Shown here: piece by piece, positions 7,846 through 16,168 of the stretch
Layout of the letters: each line of letters starts with the position of its first letter
How positions within the stretch are numbered: position 1 is the stretch's first letter
From: JASJAR01 sp038530285
GTDB lineage: Bacteria > Pseudomonadota > Alphaproteobacteria > Rhodobacterales > Rhodobacteraceae
Direction: 5' to 3'
Length of the DNA: 48,292 nt
NCBI GenBank assembly: GCA_038530285.1
Contig: JBCBCY010000025.1
Span: 1-48,292, forward strand
Program-made: the position numbers and the translations under genes
The notes under the pieces: generated by a model
Seen by the model: the letters and a program-made list of their open reading frames with translations, nothing else
Databases searched by the model: none
What the model was told of the DNA's origin: nothing

Positions 7846-8715
7846 TTATTCTCCGGGAACGACGGGGCGCACGGGTGTGAGACGCTCGGCGGTTTTCTTG
7901 ACCATCTGTGCGAGGGCCGCTTCGCCCGGGCAATGGGGGATCGACGAGATCGCACCGCCCAGGATGTTTTTCAGCCGCGCGATGGCCCCATCGACGCCAA
8001 GTTCGGTCACCGCTGAGGGTCGCCCGAGCCGTTCGTCCTGGCCCACGGGCTTGCCAAGGCTTTCTTCGGTTTCCAGCGCATCGCGCAGGTCGTCGGCGAC
8101 CTGGAACGCCTCGCCGATGCGCGCGCCCAGCTCGACCCAAGGCTCAGCGTCCTGGCCCGAGGCGACCGCACCCATTTCGGTGGCGGCCATGAACAGCGCC
8201 CCCGTCTTGGCCTGGTGATAGGCGGCAAGGTCGATGCGCTTTTCGCTTTCCCAACCCTGGCCGGCACAGATGCCAAAGGGCATGCCGGTGCGGCGGGCAA
8301 GGATGCGGGTGAGGGCCAGCGCGGCGGCAGGGTCTTCAGCACCGGCTTTGGCGATCGTGTCAAACGCCAGAATGATCAGGCTGTCGCCGGTCAGGACCGC
8401 GGTGGTTTCGCCGTAGGCGCGGTGGACGCTGGGTTTGCCGCGCCGGATCGGGGCGTCGTCGAAACAGGGCATATCGTCATGGACGAGCGAGGCGCAGTGG
8501 ATGAGTTCCAGCGCGGCCGCTGCGGCATCGGCCAATCGGGGGGTGCGGTCGCCGCAGGCCATGGCCACCGACATCAGGATTGTCGGGCGGATGCGCGCGC
8601 CCCCGGGCGTGACCGCGTAGTGCAACGCTTCGGCCAGACCGGACGGTGCCGGGTCGGCCTGCGCCGCTTTGATTGCGCATTGAATGGCGGCGTCTATACG
8701 GTGCGAAAGCGGCAT
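7846..8715 (-). CDS. crtE: Geranylgeranyl diphosphate synthase
   Basis: CrtE is a trans-prenyltransferase that makes the C20 diphosphate used for carotenoids (CrtB) and the bacteriochlorophyll tail (BchG/BchP). In its 289 residues the first aspartate-rich motif is DDMPCFDD near residue 80, with the second in the helix QVADDLRDA near residue 205. The start ATG 8715 lies about 95 bp from the divergent crtD start, and the gap holds two PpsR operators. Confidence 0.96.
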   Translation of the reverse strand: MPLSHRIDAAIQCAIKAAQADPAPSGLAEALHYAVTPGGARIRPTILMSVAMACGDRTPRLADAAAAALELIHCASLVHDDMPCFDDAPIRRGKPSVHRAYGETTAVLTGDSLIILAFDTIAKAGAEDPAAALALTRILARRTGMPFGICAGQGWESEKRIDLAAYHQAKTGALFMAATEMGAVASGQDAEPWVELGARIGEAFQVADDLRDALETEESLGKPVGQDERLGRPSAVTELGVDGAIARLKNILGGAISSIPHCPGEAALAQMVKKTAERLTPVRPVVPGE

Positions 8716-8739
8716 GGGGCCTCGGGCTAGCTGAGCGTA

Positions 8740-8782
8740 TGTCAGTTACATCTGACACACTAAGTGTAAATCATAGTGGACA
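8740..8782. promoter_or_regulatory. Two PpsR/CrtJ operators in the crtE-crtD divergent region
   Basis: Perfect TGT-N12-ACA palindromes occur at 8740-8757 and 8765-8782, with 7 bp between them, in the 94-bp gap between divergent crtE and crtD. Close pairing implies cooperative binding and joint repression of both transcription units. Confidence 0.85.
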
Positions 8783-8809
8783 ACTGCGGCCAGCGAGTCA
8801 ACAATCGCG

Positions 8810-10378
8810 GTGATGGTCAAACCTGACACCCATACACTTGTCATCGGCGCTGGCTTCGGCGGGCTTTCGACCGCGCTTTGGGTGCTGGCCGCCGGGCACC
8901 GCGTCACCCTGGTCGATGCCGCGGCCGAGGTCGGCGGCAAGGCACGCACCGTTCCCTCAGCCGCCGGACCGGTGGATGCGGGGCCCACGGTGCTGACCAT
9001 GCGCTGGGTCTTTGATGAGATGTTTGCCGCCCTTGGTGCGCGACTGGACGATCACGTCACGCTGACAGAAGAGCCCGTCTTGGCCCGCCACTGGTGGCCG
9101 GGCGGTGGATCGCTTGATCTTTATACTGACCCTGCTGCCAGCGAAGCCGCGATCGAGGCCTTTTCGGGCCCGGGCGATGCTGCGGCATTCCGGGCGTTTC
9201 GCGCCGAAACAGAGACGCTTTTTGACACCTTCCGCGGTCCGATGATGGAAACCGCGGCCCCGCGCCTGGCGACCCTCGCGGCGGCCGCCTTGAAAAACCC
9301 GGGCGCCCTGCCCGCATTGATGCCCTGGGCCACGATGGCCGGCCGCCTTGCGGGCCAGTTTCGCGACCCGCGCCTGCGCCAGCTCTTTGGACGGTATGCC
9401 ACCTATGTGGGCGGATCGCCCTATGGCTCGCCCGCGCTGCTAAGCCTGATCTGGCGGGCCGAAGAACTGGGGGTCTGGCGCGTCGATGGCGGGATGCATG
9501 TGCTGGCCGGGGCCATGGCCCATCTGGCCGAGGCGCGCGGCGCAGAAATCCGCCTGAACGCGCCGGTTGCGCGGCTGGAATATCAAGGCGGCCAGATCGC
9601 GGCGGCCATCACCGAAGACGGCCAACGCATTGCCGCTGACCAGGTTGTGTTTGCCGGGGACCCGCGCGCCTTGCACCAAGGCCTTCTGGGGCGCGCCACA
9701 AGCCAGGCCGTGCCCCGCAAAGCGGTCGAACCGCGCAGCCTGTCGGCCCGGGTGTGGAGCTTTGCCGCCCGCCCCGCAGGCCGCCATCTTCTGCATCACA
9801 ACGTCTTTTTCGGCGAGGATACGCGCAGCGAATTCGACCCTATTGCACGGGGAAAGCCCCCCGAACGGGCGACCTTGTACATCTGCGCGGAAGACCGCGG
9901 CACCGGGCGCACCCCGCCACATCTTGAACGCTTTGAAATCATCGAGAACGCCGCCCCGCTGGGCGGCACACCGGAGGAGGCGACGTCATGTCGGACGCGC
10001 GTATTTCAGACTTTGGCACGGCGCGGGCTGATCTTCGATCAACTCCCACCTTTGAGCGCGCTGACGGACCCGCAAGGTTTCGAGGCGCTGTTTCCAGCCT
10101 CGGCCGGTTCCCTGTACGGGCGGAGCCCACATGGGGCGATGGCGGCGTTGGCGCGGCCGCGGGCGACCACCAAGATGGGGGGGCTGTTTCTGGCGGGCGG
10201 GGGGACCCATCCGGGCGCCGGCGTGCCGATGGCAGCCCTTTCCGGACGGCACGCGGCAGAGGCGATAAGGACGGGCCAAACTTCAACCTCGACGTTCCGG
10301 CAGACGGGTATGCGTGGTGGTACGTCGACGGCGTTTCCGACTGCGGGACGCGCGCGATCTCGGTCATCGCCTTCATAG
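8810..10378 (+). CDS. crtD: Methoxyneurosporene (hydroxyneurosporene) desaturase
   Basis: CrtD is an FAD-dependent C-3,4 desaturase of acyclic carotenoids. An N-terminal dinucleotide-binding motif GAGFGGLSTALWVLAAG starts near residue 14, and the C-terminal FAD motif HPGAGVPMAALSG lies near residue 470. The frame opens with GTG 8810 followed directly by ATG 8813; either may start. The reading frame runs to 522 residues, roughly 28 more than I recall for Rhodobacter CrtD. This extra tail overlaps the N-terminal coding region of crtC in another frame, so the crtD/crtC junction looks altered. Confidence 0.93.
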   Translation: MMVKPDTHTLVIGAGFGGLSTALWVLAAGHRVTLVDAAAEVGGKARTVPSAAGPVDAGPTVLTMRWVFDEMFAALGARLDDHVTLTEEPVLARHWWPGGGSLDLYTDPAASEAAIEAFSGPGDAAAFRAFRAETETLFDTFRGPMMETAAPRLATLAAAALKNPGALPALMPWATMAGRLAGQFRDPRLRQLFGRYATYVGGSPYGSPALLSLIWRAEELGVWRVDGGMHVLAGAMAHLAEARGAEIRLNAPVARLEYQGGQIAAAITEDGQRIAADQVVFAGDPRALHQGLLGRATSQAVPRKAVEPRSLSARVWSFAARPAGRHLLHHNVFFGEDTRSEFDPIARGKPPERATLYICAEDRGTGRTPPHLERFEIIENAAPLGGTPEEATSCRTRVFQTLARRGLIFDQLPPLSALTDPQGFEALFPASAGSLYGRSPHGAMAALARPRATTKMGGLFLAGGGTHPGAGVPMAALSGRHAAEAIRTGQTSTSTFRQTGMRGGTSTAFPTAGRARSRSSPS

Positions 10379-11205
10379 GATCGGTTTTCTCGCCCTGGTA
10401 CAAATGGTCAGGCCGCAAGCGCCCGGACAATCACGTGTGCATCAATGTCGCCACCTATGGCCCCGGCGGGCGGTTTACGATGACCGACCGGGGCGTGTCG
10501 GCCCTGCGTCAGACCAGTGACACCTTTGAGGTCGGCCCCAGCAAGCTGACCTGGGCCGGCGGCAAGCTGGTGATCGATGTGGACGAACTGGCCTCGCCCC
10601 CCCTGCCGGGTCGCGTCAAAGGGCGCATCACGCTGACGCCATCGGGTGTGACCCATGTCGAGGCGCCGTTGATGCCCGACGGGTCCCATGTGTGGCGGCC
10701 CTTCGCGCCGACCGCGCGGATCGAGGTTGATCTGAACCGGGGCTGGGACTGGTCGGGCCACGGCTATTTCGACGCCAACTTCGGCACCCGCGCGTTAGAG
10801 GCTGATTTTTCCTATTGGACCTGGGGGCGGTTCCCGGTGCCGGGCGGGTCGGCTTGCTTTTACGATGCGCAGCGTCGCGACGGTGGCCGGTTGGAACTGG
10901 GTGTGAAATTCACCGATACCGGTGAAATAGAGCCGATGGACATTCCCCGTAAGACCAAGTTTGCCCGCACCGCCTGGGCGGTGCGCCGCGAAACCCGGGC
11001 TGACCCGGGGTATCGGCCAAGGCAGGTCCAGGCGATGCTGGACGCGCCATTTTATTCGCGGTCGGTCGTGCGCACAAAGATCGGCGGAGTGGAAACCGAC
11101 GGGGTGCACGAAGCGCTGGATCTCGACCGGTTTGCGTCGCCCCTGATCAAGCCGATGCTGGCGGTGCGGGTGCCGCGCCGGCCGGGCTGGACGTTTCGCG
11201 ACTAG
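10264..11205 (+). CDS. crtC: Hydroxyneurosporene synthase (carotenoid 1,2-hydratase), start unresolved
   Basis: CrtC adds water to the terminal psi-end of neurosporene/lycopene, opening the spheroidene branch. The body is unmistakable: DGYAWWYVDGVSDCG, IAFIGSVFSPWYKWSGRK and NHVCINVATYGPGGRFTM. The problem is the start. The frame is open from ATG 9988, but that would add about 95 unrelated residues read in the alternative frame of crtD. Between 9991 and 10434 no in-frame ATG, GTG or TTG exists. The left end given here only marks the beginning of the plausible homologous region. A lost start codon, a small indel or a near-cognate start are all possible. Its 3' end overlaps tspO tail-to-tail by four bases. 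Confidence 0.88.
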   Translation, partial: DKDGPNFNLDVPADGYAWWYVDGVSDCGTRAISVIAFIGSVFSPWYKWSGRKRPDNHVCINVATYGPGGRFTMTDRGVSALRQTSDTFEVGPSKLTWAGGKLVIDVDELASPPLPGRVKGRITLTPSGVTHVEAPLMPDGSHVWRPFAPTARIEVDLNRGWDWSGHGYFDANFGTRALEADFSYWTWGRFPVPGGSACFYDAQRRDGGRLELGVKFTDTGEIEPMDIPRKTKFARTAWAVRRETRADPGYRPRQVQAMLDAPFYSRSVVRTKIGGVETDGVHEALDLDRFASPLIKPMLAVRVPRRPGWTFRD

Positions 11206-11666
11206 GCCGTCGGCGCGTCGGGGTTCAGCCGCCAGACGGTAAAATTCAACGCCGCAGCCACGGTGACCCACACAAGGTAGGGGACAAACAACAGCCCCGC
11301 GAGCCTGTCGAGTTGGAAAAACGCCAGCATCGTCAGCGCCACCAGGACCCACAGCACCGAGACGACCACAAACCCTGCCCCCATCTTGCGCAGGCCGAAA
11401 AACACCGGGGTCCAAAGCGTGTTGAAGGCGAATTGTGCCGCCAGAAGCGCCATGGCGACCCCGTTGCCGGGCACGACGGCCGCGCGCGCGGCCGCGGCTG
11501 CGATACACAGGTAAAGCAGGCTCCACGCGACAGGAAACAGCCAGTTTGGCGGGTTCCAGGATGGTTTTTTCAGCGCATCATACCAGGGCCCGGGCGGGAA
11601 CATCGCACCGGTCGCAGCCGCCCCGCCGCAAGCCACCAGAAATATCGCAAAGAGCAAAAGGTCCAT
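11202..11666 (-). CDS. tspO: TspO/MBR family tryptophan-rich sensory protein
   Basis: TspO is an outer-membrane protein related to the mitochondrial benzodiazepine receptor. In Rhodobacter it tunes photosynthesis gene expression in response to oxygen, probably by affecting tetrapyrrole efflux. The 154-residue frame shows five hydrophobic segments and the conserved stretch PPGPWYDALKKPSWNPP near residue 25. ATG 11666 is preferred over an in-frame TTG at 11672. It follows crtB by nine bases in the crtI-crtB-tspO operon, its usual place in Rhodobacterales photosynthesis clusters. Confidence 0.94.
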   Translation of the reverse strand: MDLLLFAIFLVACGGAAATGAMFPPGPWYDALKKPSWNPPNWLFPVAWSLLYLCIAAAAARAAVVPGNGVAMALLAAQFAFNTLWTPVFFGLRKMGAGFVVVSVLWVLVALTMLAFFQLDRLAGLLFVPYLVWVTVAAALNFTVWRLNPDAPTA

Positions 11667-11675
11667 GCCCAAAAC

Positions 11676-12713
11676 CTAGGGCGCCGCCCGGTGTTGGTCC
11701 AGTAGGGCGGCGTTACACTCTCTGTCATTGGCTTCAAGTTGGATCAGCACGTCGACGAGCGCATTTGTGCGGCTGGTGGTGGCCGCGCGGCGCGCGGCGG
11801 CATCGACCAGAAAACGGGTTTCTTCCAGCGGTTCGGCCATGATCACTGCTGAGCGCGGCATCACCGTGGACGCGCCGGCGCGTAGGACCGACAGGCCAAG
11901 CCAGCCCAGCTTTTGGGCTTTGTTCGTTCGCGCGCGGTAGCTGATGGAATCGAATGCATTGCGTTCAACGGCTGCACCGATGCCCGCATACACGTGGCGC
12001 GCGGCATAAATCCCGGGACGTGCCGACAACGGCAGTGCGGGAATGCCCGCCTCAGCCCGGATATAAAGCCGCCGCGCGGTGCGCAACAGGCGCCGCGCCA
12101 TGCCGCGCACACGCGGATCGGGCAACGGGTCGGCAAAGAAGGTCTTGGGGTGGAGGCCCACTTCGTCCATCCAGTTCAGCGGCAGGTAAAGCCGCCCTGC
12201 CCGCGCATCTTCGCCGATGTCGCGGGCGATGTTGGTCAGCTGCATTGCCACGCCAAGATCAGCGGCGCGTGCCAGGGCGTGCGCATCACGGGTGCCCATC
12301 AGCACCGACATCATCACGCCGACGGCGGCGGCCACCCGGGCGGAATAATCGAACACGCCCGACAAGGTCTCGTACTGGCGTTCTTGGGCATCCCAGGCGA
12401 GGCCTTCCAGGAGCGCATCGGGCAGGGCGCGCGGCATCTCATGCTCTTCGATCACTGCAGCAAAGGCACGGTCAGCCGCGGCATTGATCGGCCGGCCTTC
12501 ATAGATCAGGCCCAGCCGGTCGCGCAGATGCAGCACAGCAGATGTCTTGTCGGTGCCCAGATCCACCGCGTCATCGGACAACCGGCAAAAGGCATAAAGC
12601 GCCAGGGCCGGGTCACGCACCCGCGCCGGCAACAGCCGTGAGGCGGCGTAAAACGACAGCGACCCATGGCGGATCGCATCTTTGCAGCGGGCGAGGTCGC
12701 GGGGATCAATCAT
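11676..12713 (-). CDS. crtB: Phytoene synthase
   Basis: CrtB condenses two geranylgeranyl diphosphates to phytoene, the first committed carotenoid step. The 345-residue protein has both substrate-binding aspartate motifs, DDAVD near residue 50 and DIGEDARAGRLYLP near residue 165. The start ATG 12713 lies 25 bp after the crtI stop. Normally crtI and crtB overlap at an ATGA. Here a short tandem duplication has pushed them apart and left two decoy ATGs upstream that open an 11-codon frame. Confidence 0.96.
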   Translation of the reverse strand: MIDPRDLARCKDAIRHGSLSFYAASRLLPARVRDPALALYAFCRLSDDAVDLGTDKTSAVLHLRDRLGLIYEGRPINAAADRAFAAVIEEHEMPRALPDALLEGLAWDAQERQYETLSGVFDYSARVAAAVGVMMSVLMGTRDAHALARAADLGVAMQLTNIARDIGEDARAGRLYLPLNWMDEVGLHPKTFFADPLPDPRVRGMARRLLRTARRLYIRAEAGIPALPLSARPGIYAARHVYAGIGAAVERNAFDSISYRARTNKAQKLGWLGLSVLRAGASTVMPRSAVIMAEPLEETRFLVDAAARRAATTSRTNALVDVLIQLEANDRECNAALLDQHRAAP

Positions 12714-12720
12714 CGGGTGC

Positions 12721-12750
12721 CAATCATTCTGCGGTCAATCATTCTGCGGC
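12721..12750. repeat. 15-bp tandem duplication at the crtI/crtB junction
   Basis: The unit CAATCATTCTGCGG plus one base occurs at 12721-12735 and 12736-12750, and a third partial copy (TCAATCATCGGG) ends in the crtB start. Read on the minus strand, each full copy contains the end of crtI (GCAGAATGA) overlapping an ATGATTGA like the crtB start, so the junction itself was duplicated. Confidence 0.85.
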
Positions 12751-14283
12751 CAGCCTTTCTGGGGCGAACGTGGTATGCGCGTCAGGGACCAGCTTGCCCA
12801 AGACTTCGGCCGAGGAAATCACGCCGGGCAGGCCTGCGCCGGGATGGGTGCCCGCCCCTACCAGATAAAGACCGGGCAATTCTTCGGACACGTTGTGGGG
12901 CCGGAACCAGGCCGATTGCAGGATGCGCGGTTCAATCGAAAAGCCGGACCCGAAGGGCGACAGATAGCGGTCGCGGAAGGTTTCCGGCGTGAACACGCGC
13001 GAAGCGGAGATATGGTCGCGCAGCCCCGGCAGGGCCTGAGCTTCAAGAAAGTCGGTGACCTTCGACAGATACTCATCCGACATCGCCGACCAGTCAGGGA
13101 CCCCGTTGTGGCCCAGATGCGGCACCGGAGCGAGGGCATAGAAGGTATCATCGCCGTCGGGGGCGGCACTGGGGTCTGTCACGGTCGGCCGGTGCAGATA
13201 GACCGACATGTCATCGGCCAGCACGCCTTTGCGGAAAATATCCTTGACCAGCCCGCCGTAGCGCGGCGCGTTCAGGATGGTGTGGTGGCCCACACCGGAC
13301 CACATATCGCGCGTGCCCTTGGTGCCGAAATACCAGACAAACAGCGACATCGACCAGCGGGTGCGTTTCAGCCGTGGCGAGGTCCAGCGGCGGCGCGGCA
13401 GGTTGCGCATCAGCCGGTCATAGGTGTGCCCGGCATCGGCATTGGACACCACGATGTCGCCGACCAGCGTTTCGCCCGTTGTCAGTTTGACCCCGCGGGC
13501 ACGGCCCTTGTCGGCCAGAATCTCGTCCACTTCGGCGCCCTGAACGACCTCGCCCCCCTGCCCTTCGATCACGCGGACCATGGCGCGCGCAATCGCATCG
13601 ACCCCGCCCATCGCGTAATGCACCCCGAATTCCTTTTCGAGATGGCTGACGAGGATATACATCGACGTCACCTTGAACGGGTCACCGCCGATAAAGAGCG
13701 GGTGAAAGGAAAACGCCATCCGCAGGCGCGGGTCTTTGAAACGCGATGCGGCATGGGCGTAAACCGACCGGTCCGCGCGCATGGCCGCAAAGGTCGGCAG
13801 CACCTTGATCAGGTCGACAAGCTTGTTCATCGGGCGGCGGCCCAGGTCTTCGAACCCGAACCGGTAGCGCGCCTCACTGTCTTTGAGGAACCGTTCATAG
13901 CCTTTGAGATCACCCGGTGAGAGGCGCGCGATTTCGGCGCGCATCTTGTCGGTGTCCTGATGCGCTTTGAAACTGGACCCGTCCGGCCACCGGATTTCAT
14001 AGAACGGAGCAAGCGCGCGCAGGTCAACATCGGCGTCAAAATCACGACCGCAGGCGGACCAGAGTTCGCGAAACACCTGCGGGACGGTGACAATCGTGGG
14101 GCCAAGGTCGAATCGGTGTCCATCGACGCTCAGGGCAGACCCCCGCCCGCCGGGTGTGTCGAGACGGTCAAGCACCGTCACCTTGTAGCCCTTTGCGCCA
14201 AGGCGCATGGCGGCGGCCAGACCGCCAAGGCCGGCGCCGATAATCAAGGCCGTTTGGTGCAGGCTGGGGTCAAAGCGTGTCAT
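12739..14283 (-). CDS. crtI: Phytoene desaturase
   Basis: CrtI is the FAD-dependent desaturase that converts phytoene to neurosporene in spheroidene-producing bacteria. The 514-residue product begins MTRFDPSLHQTALIIGAGLG, with the dinucleotide-binding motif GAGLGGLAAAMRLGAKG near residue 15 and a C-terminal GTHPGAGLPG motif. ATG 14283 is chosen over an upstream ATG at 14319 because the longer form would run through the PpsR operator at 14301-14318. It is divergent from crtA and heads crtI-crtB-tspO. Confidence 0.96.
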   Translation of the reverse strand: MTRFDPSLHQTALIIGAGLGGLAAAMRLGAKGYKVTVLDRLDTPGGRGSALSVDGHRFDLGPTIVTVPQVFRELWSACGRDFDADVDLRALAPFYEIRWPDGSSFKAHQDTDKMRAEIARLSPGDLKGYERFLKDSEARYRFGFEDLGRRPMNKLVDLIKVLPTFAAMRADRSVYAHAASRFKDPRLRMAFSFHPLFIGGDPFKVTSMYILVSHLEKEFGVHYAMGGVDAIARAMVRVIEGQGGEVVQGAEVDEILADKGRARGVKLTTGETLVGDIVVSNADAGHTYDRLMRNLPRRRWTSPRLKRTRWSMSLFVWYFGTKGTRDMWSGVGHHTILNAPRYGGLVKDIFRKGVLADDMSVYLHRPTVTDPSAAPDGDDTFYALAPVPHLGHNGVPDWSAMSDEYLSKVTDFLEAQALPGLRDHISASRVFTPETFRDRYLSPFGSGFSIEPRILQSAWFRPHNVSEELPGLYLVGAGTHPGAGLPGVISSAEVLGKLVPDAHTTFAPERLAAE

Positions 14284-14300
14284 GGGGATAAGGTTACGAC

Positions 14301-14318
14301 TGTCAGGTTGAATTGACA
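14301..14318. promoter_or_regulatory. PpsR/CrtJ operator near crtI
   Basis: A perfect TGT-N12-ACA palindrome 17 bp upstream of the crtI start. It pairs with a second site 58 bp away near crtA. Distant cooperating sites at crtA/crtI are a known CrtJ arrangement in Rhodobacter capsulatus. Confidence 0.82.
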
Positions 14319-14376
14319 AATGAATTCAGGAGCAACGCCAAGTTGACGCGTGGCGCTTCACAACTCGCGCTTTCTC

Positions 14377-14394
14377 TGTCAGAGTTAGTTTACA
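14377..14394. promoter_or_regulatory. PpsR/CrtJ operator near crtA
   Basis: A perfect TGT-N12-ACA palindrome 26 bp upstream of the crtA start, the second of the distant pair in the crtI-crtA divergent region. A bound protein would cover the likely crtA promoter. Confidence 0.82.
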
Positions 14395-14420
14395 CTTTAG
14401 GGAGTCGCCCAAGGGATTGC

Positions 14421-15131
14421 ATGGTGCAGAGCGTGACGCTGTCCTTTTTCCGTTTTGAAAGCCTCTGGACCCGGTTTTGGGTGCTGGGGCAGATGGGCCT
14501 CGCGCGCATTGCCCTGCAGCGGACACCCGGCGTTCAGTTCTGGAAACTGTGCGGATCCGGCATAGGCGAGGGCTTTACCCCGGTTCCGAACACCAAGGTC
14601 TGGGCGATTTTGGTGGTTTGGGACGATGCCGAATGCGCCAGACGCGGCCTTGAAGACGGCGCGGTTTTTCGCCGCTGGCGGGCGCGGGCCAATGAAGATT
14701 GGTCGGTCTATCTGACGCCCACCTCGGCGCGCGGCAGCTGGTCGGGCCAGGCCCCGTTTGAGGCTGACAGCGCCCCCCATGACGGCCCGCTGGCCGCGTT
14801 GACGCGGGCCACGATTCGGCCGCGCAAATTGATGCGGTTCTGGGAGCGCGAGCCTGACATTTCCGCCGTGATCGGGGCGGACCCGAATGTGGCATTCAAG
14901 ATCGGCATCGGGGAAGTCCCCTGGCTGCATCAGGTCACCTTTTCGATTTGGCCCGATACTGCGTCAATGGACGCCTTTGCGCGCGGCGGACCCCATGCCG
15001 AAGCCATTCGGGCGGTGCGCCGGGAAGGCTGGTTTCGCGAAGAATTATACGCCCGGTTCGACGTGACCGGCGCGCGTGGCAGCTGGGGCGGTGCATGCCC
15101 CCTTGGCGCCATCGAAAGGAGTACGACATGA
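14421..15131 (+). CDS. crtA: Spheroidene monooxygenase
   Basis: CrtA introduces the 2-keto group that turns yellow spheroidene into red spheroidenone under oxygen, so the host should be pink to red when grown aerobically. ATG 14421 (MVQSVTLSFFRFESLWTRFW) follows an AAGGGA site at the right distance and gives 236 residues. The frame is open further upstream, but there it crosses both PpsR operators. The stop overlaps the bchI ATG by four bases, so crtA heads the operon crtA-bchI-bchD-bchO. Confidence 0.95.
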   Translation: MVQSVTLSFFRFESLWTRFWVLGQMGLARIALQRTPGVQFWKLCGSGIGEGFTPVPNTKVWAILVVWDDAECARRGLEDGAVFRRWRARANEDWSVYLTPTSARGSWSGQAPFEADSAPHDGPLAALTRATIRPRKLMRFWEREPDISAVIGADPNVAFKIGIGEVPWLHQVTFSIWPDTASMDAFARGGPHAEAIRAVRREGWFREELYARFDVTGARGSWGGACPLGAIERSTT

Positions 15132-16165
15132 GCGAGATCCATCGCCAACCCTTCCCGTTTTCGGCCATCGTCGGGCAGGAGGATATGAAGCTTGCGATGA
15201 TCCTGACCGCAATCGATGCCAAGATCGGTGGCGTTTTGGTTTTTGGCGATCGCGGCACTGGCAAGTCAACGGCGGTGCGCGGGCTGGCGGCCCTTTTGCC
15301 ACCGATCAAGGCGGTCGCGGGCTGTCCGGTTCATTCAGAGGCCGTGGAAGACTGTCCCGATTGGGCTGAAATAGGGTCGAAACGCGTGGTCAAGCGCCCC
15401 ACCCCGGTGGTTGATCTGCCGCTTGGGGCCAGCGAAGACCGGGTGACGGGCGCGCTGGATATCGAACGCGCCCTGGTGCACGGCGAAAAGGCATTTGAGC
15501 CGGGACTGCTGGCGGCGGCGAACCGGGGCTATCTTTATATCGACGAGGTGAACCTGTTGGAGGATCATATCGTTGATCTTCTGTTGGATGTCGCTCAATC
15601 AGGCGAAAATGTTGTCGAACGCGAAGGGCTTTCGATCCGCCATTCGGCACGGTTTGTTCTGGTGGGATCGGGCAACCCCGAAGAAGGCGATTTGCGGCCC
15701 CAGCTTCTGGACCGGTTCGGTCTGACGGTGGATGTCCGGTCGCCCCGCGATGTGCCAACGCGCGTTGAAGTGATGCAGCGCAGGGCGAGCTACGAAGAAG
15801 ATCACGAGGCGTTCATGGCCCGCTGGCGGCGCGCCGATGGGCGGCTGCGGGCGAAAATTCAACGCGCGAAGGGCGCTTTGGGGGCGGTCGAGACCCCCCA
15901 GGCCGCGCTGGAAGATTGTGCGGCGATCTGTATTGCGTTGGGGTCGGACGGATTGCGCGGCGAGCTGACCTTGCTGAGAGCGGCACGCGCGCTGGCGGCG
16001 TTTGACGGCGACAAGAGCGTGACGCGCGCGCATCTGCGGCGCATGGCTGTCCCCGCACTCGGCCATCGTTTGCGGCGCGATCCTTTGGACGAAACAGGCT
16101 CTGACACACGGATTTTGCGCCAATTGGGCGAGCTTTTTGGCCCCTACCAAACGGCGGCGGAGTGA
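15128..16165 (+). CDS. bchI: Magnesium chelatase ATPase subunit I
   Basis: BchI is the AAA+ motor of Mg-chelatase. With BchD and BchH it inserts Mg2+ into protoporphyrin IX, the first step committed to bacteriochlorophyll. ATG 15128 (MSEIHRQPFPFSAIVGQ) follows AAAGGAG. Of 345 residues, Walker A (GDRGTGKS) is near 40 and Walker B (LYIDEVNLL) near 135. It is coupled to crtA by an ATGA overlap and is followed three bases later by bchD. Confidence 0.97.
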   Translation: MSEIHRQPFPFSAIVGQEDMKLAMILTAIDAKIGGVLVFGDRGTGKSTAVRGLAALLPPIKAVAGCPVHSEAVEDCPDWAEIGSKRVVKRPTPVVDLPLGASEDRVTGALDIERALVHGEKAFEPGLLAAANRGYLYIDEVNLLEDHIVDLLLDVAQSGENVVEREGLSIRHSARFVLVGSGNPEEGDLRPQLLDRFGLTVDVRSPRDVPTRVEVMQRRASYEEDHEAFMARWRRADGRLRAKIQRAKGALGAVETPQAALEDCAAICIALGSDGLRGELTLLRAARALAAFDGDKSVTRAHLRRMAVPALGHRLRRDPLDETGSDTRILRQLGELFGPYQTAAE

Positions 16166-16168
16166 TTT

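Noticed and set aside
9988..10263. N-terminal extension of crtC from ATG 9988
   Set aside because: It would be read in an alternative frame of the conserved crtD C-terminal coding region, is Arg/Gly-rich low-quality sequence, and has no counterpart in CrtC proteins.
12682..13920. A 412-codon plus-strand frame opposite crtI
   Set aside because: It is fully antisense to crtI and the translation shows no family features. The repeat at its start is the crtI/crtB junction duplication.
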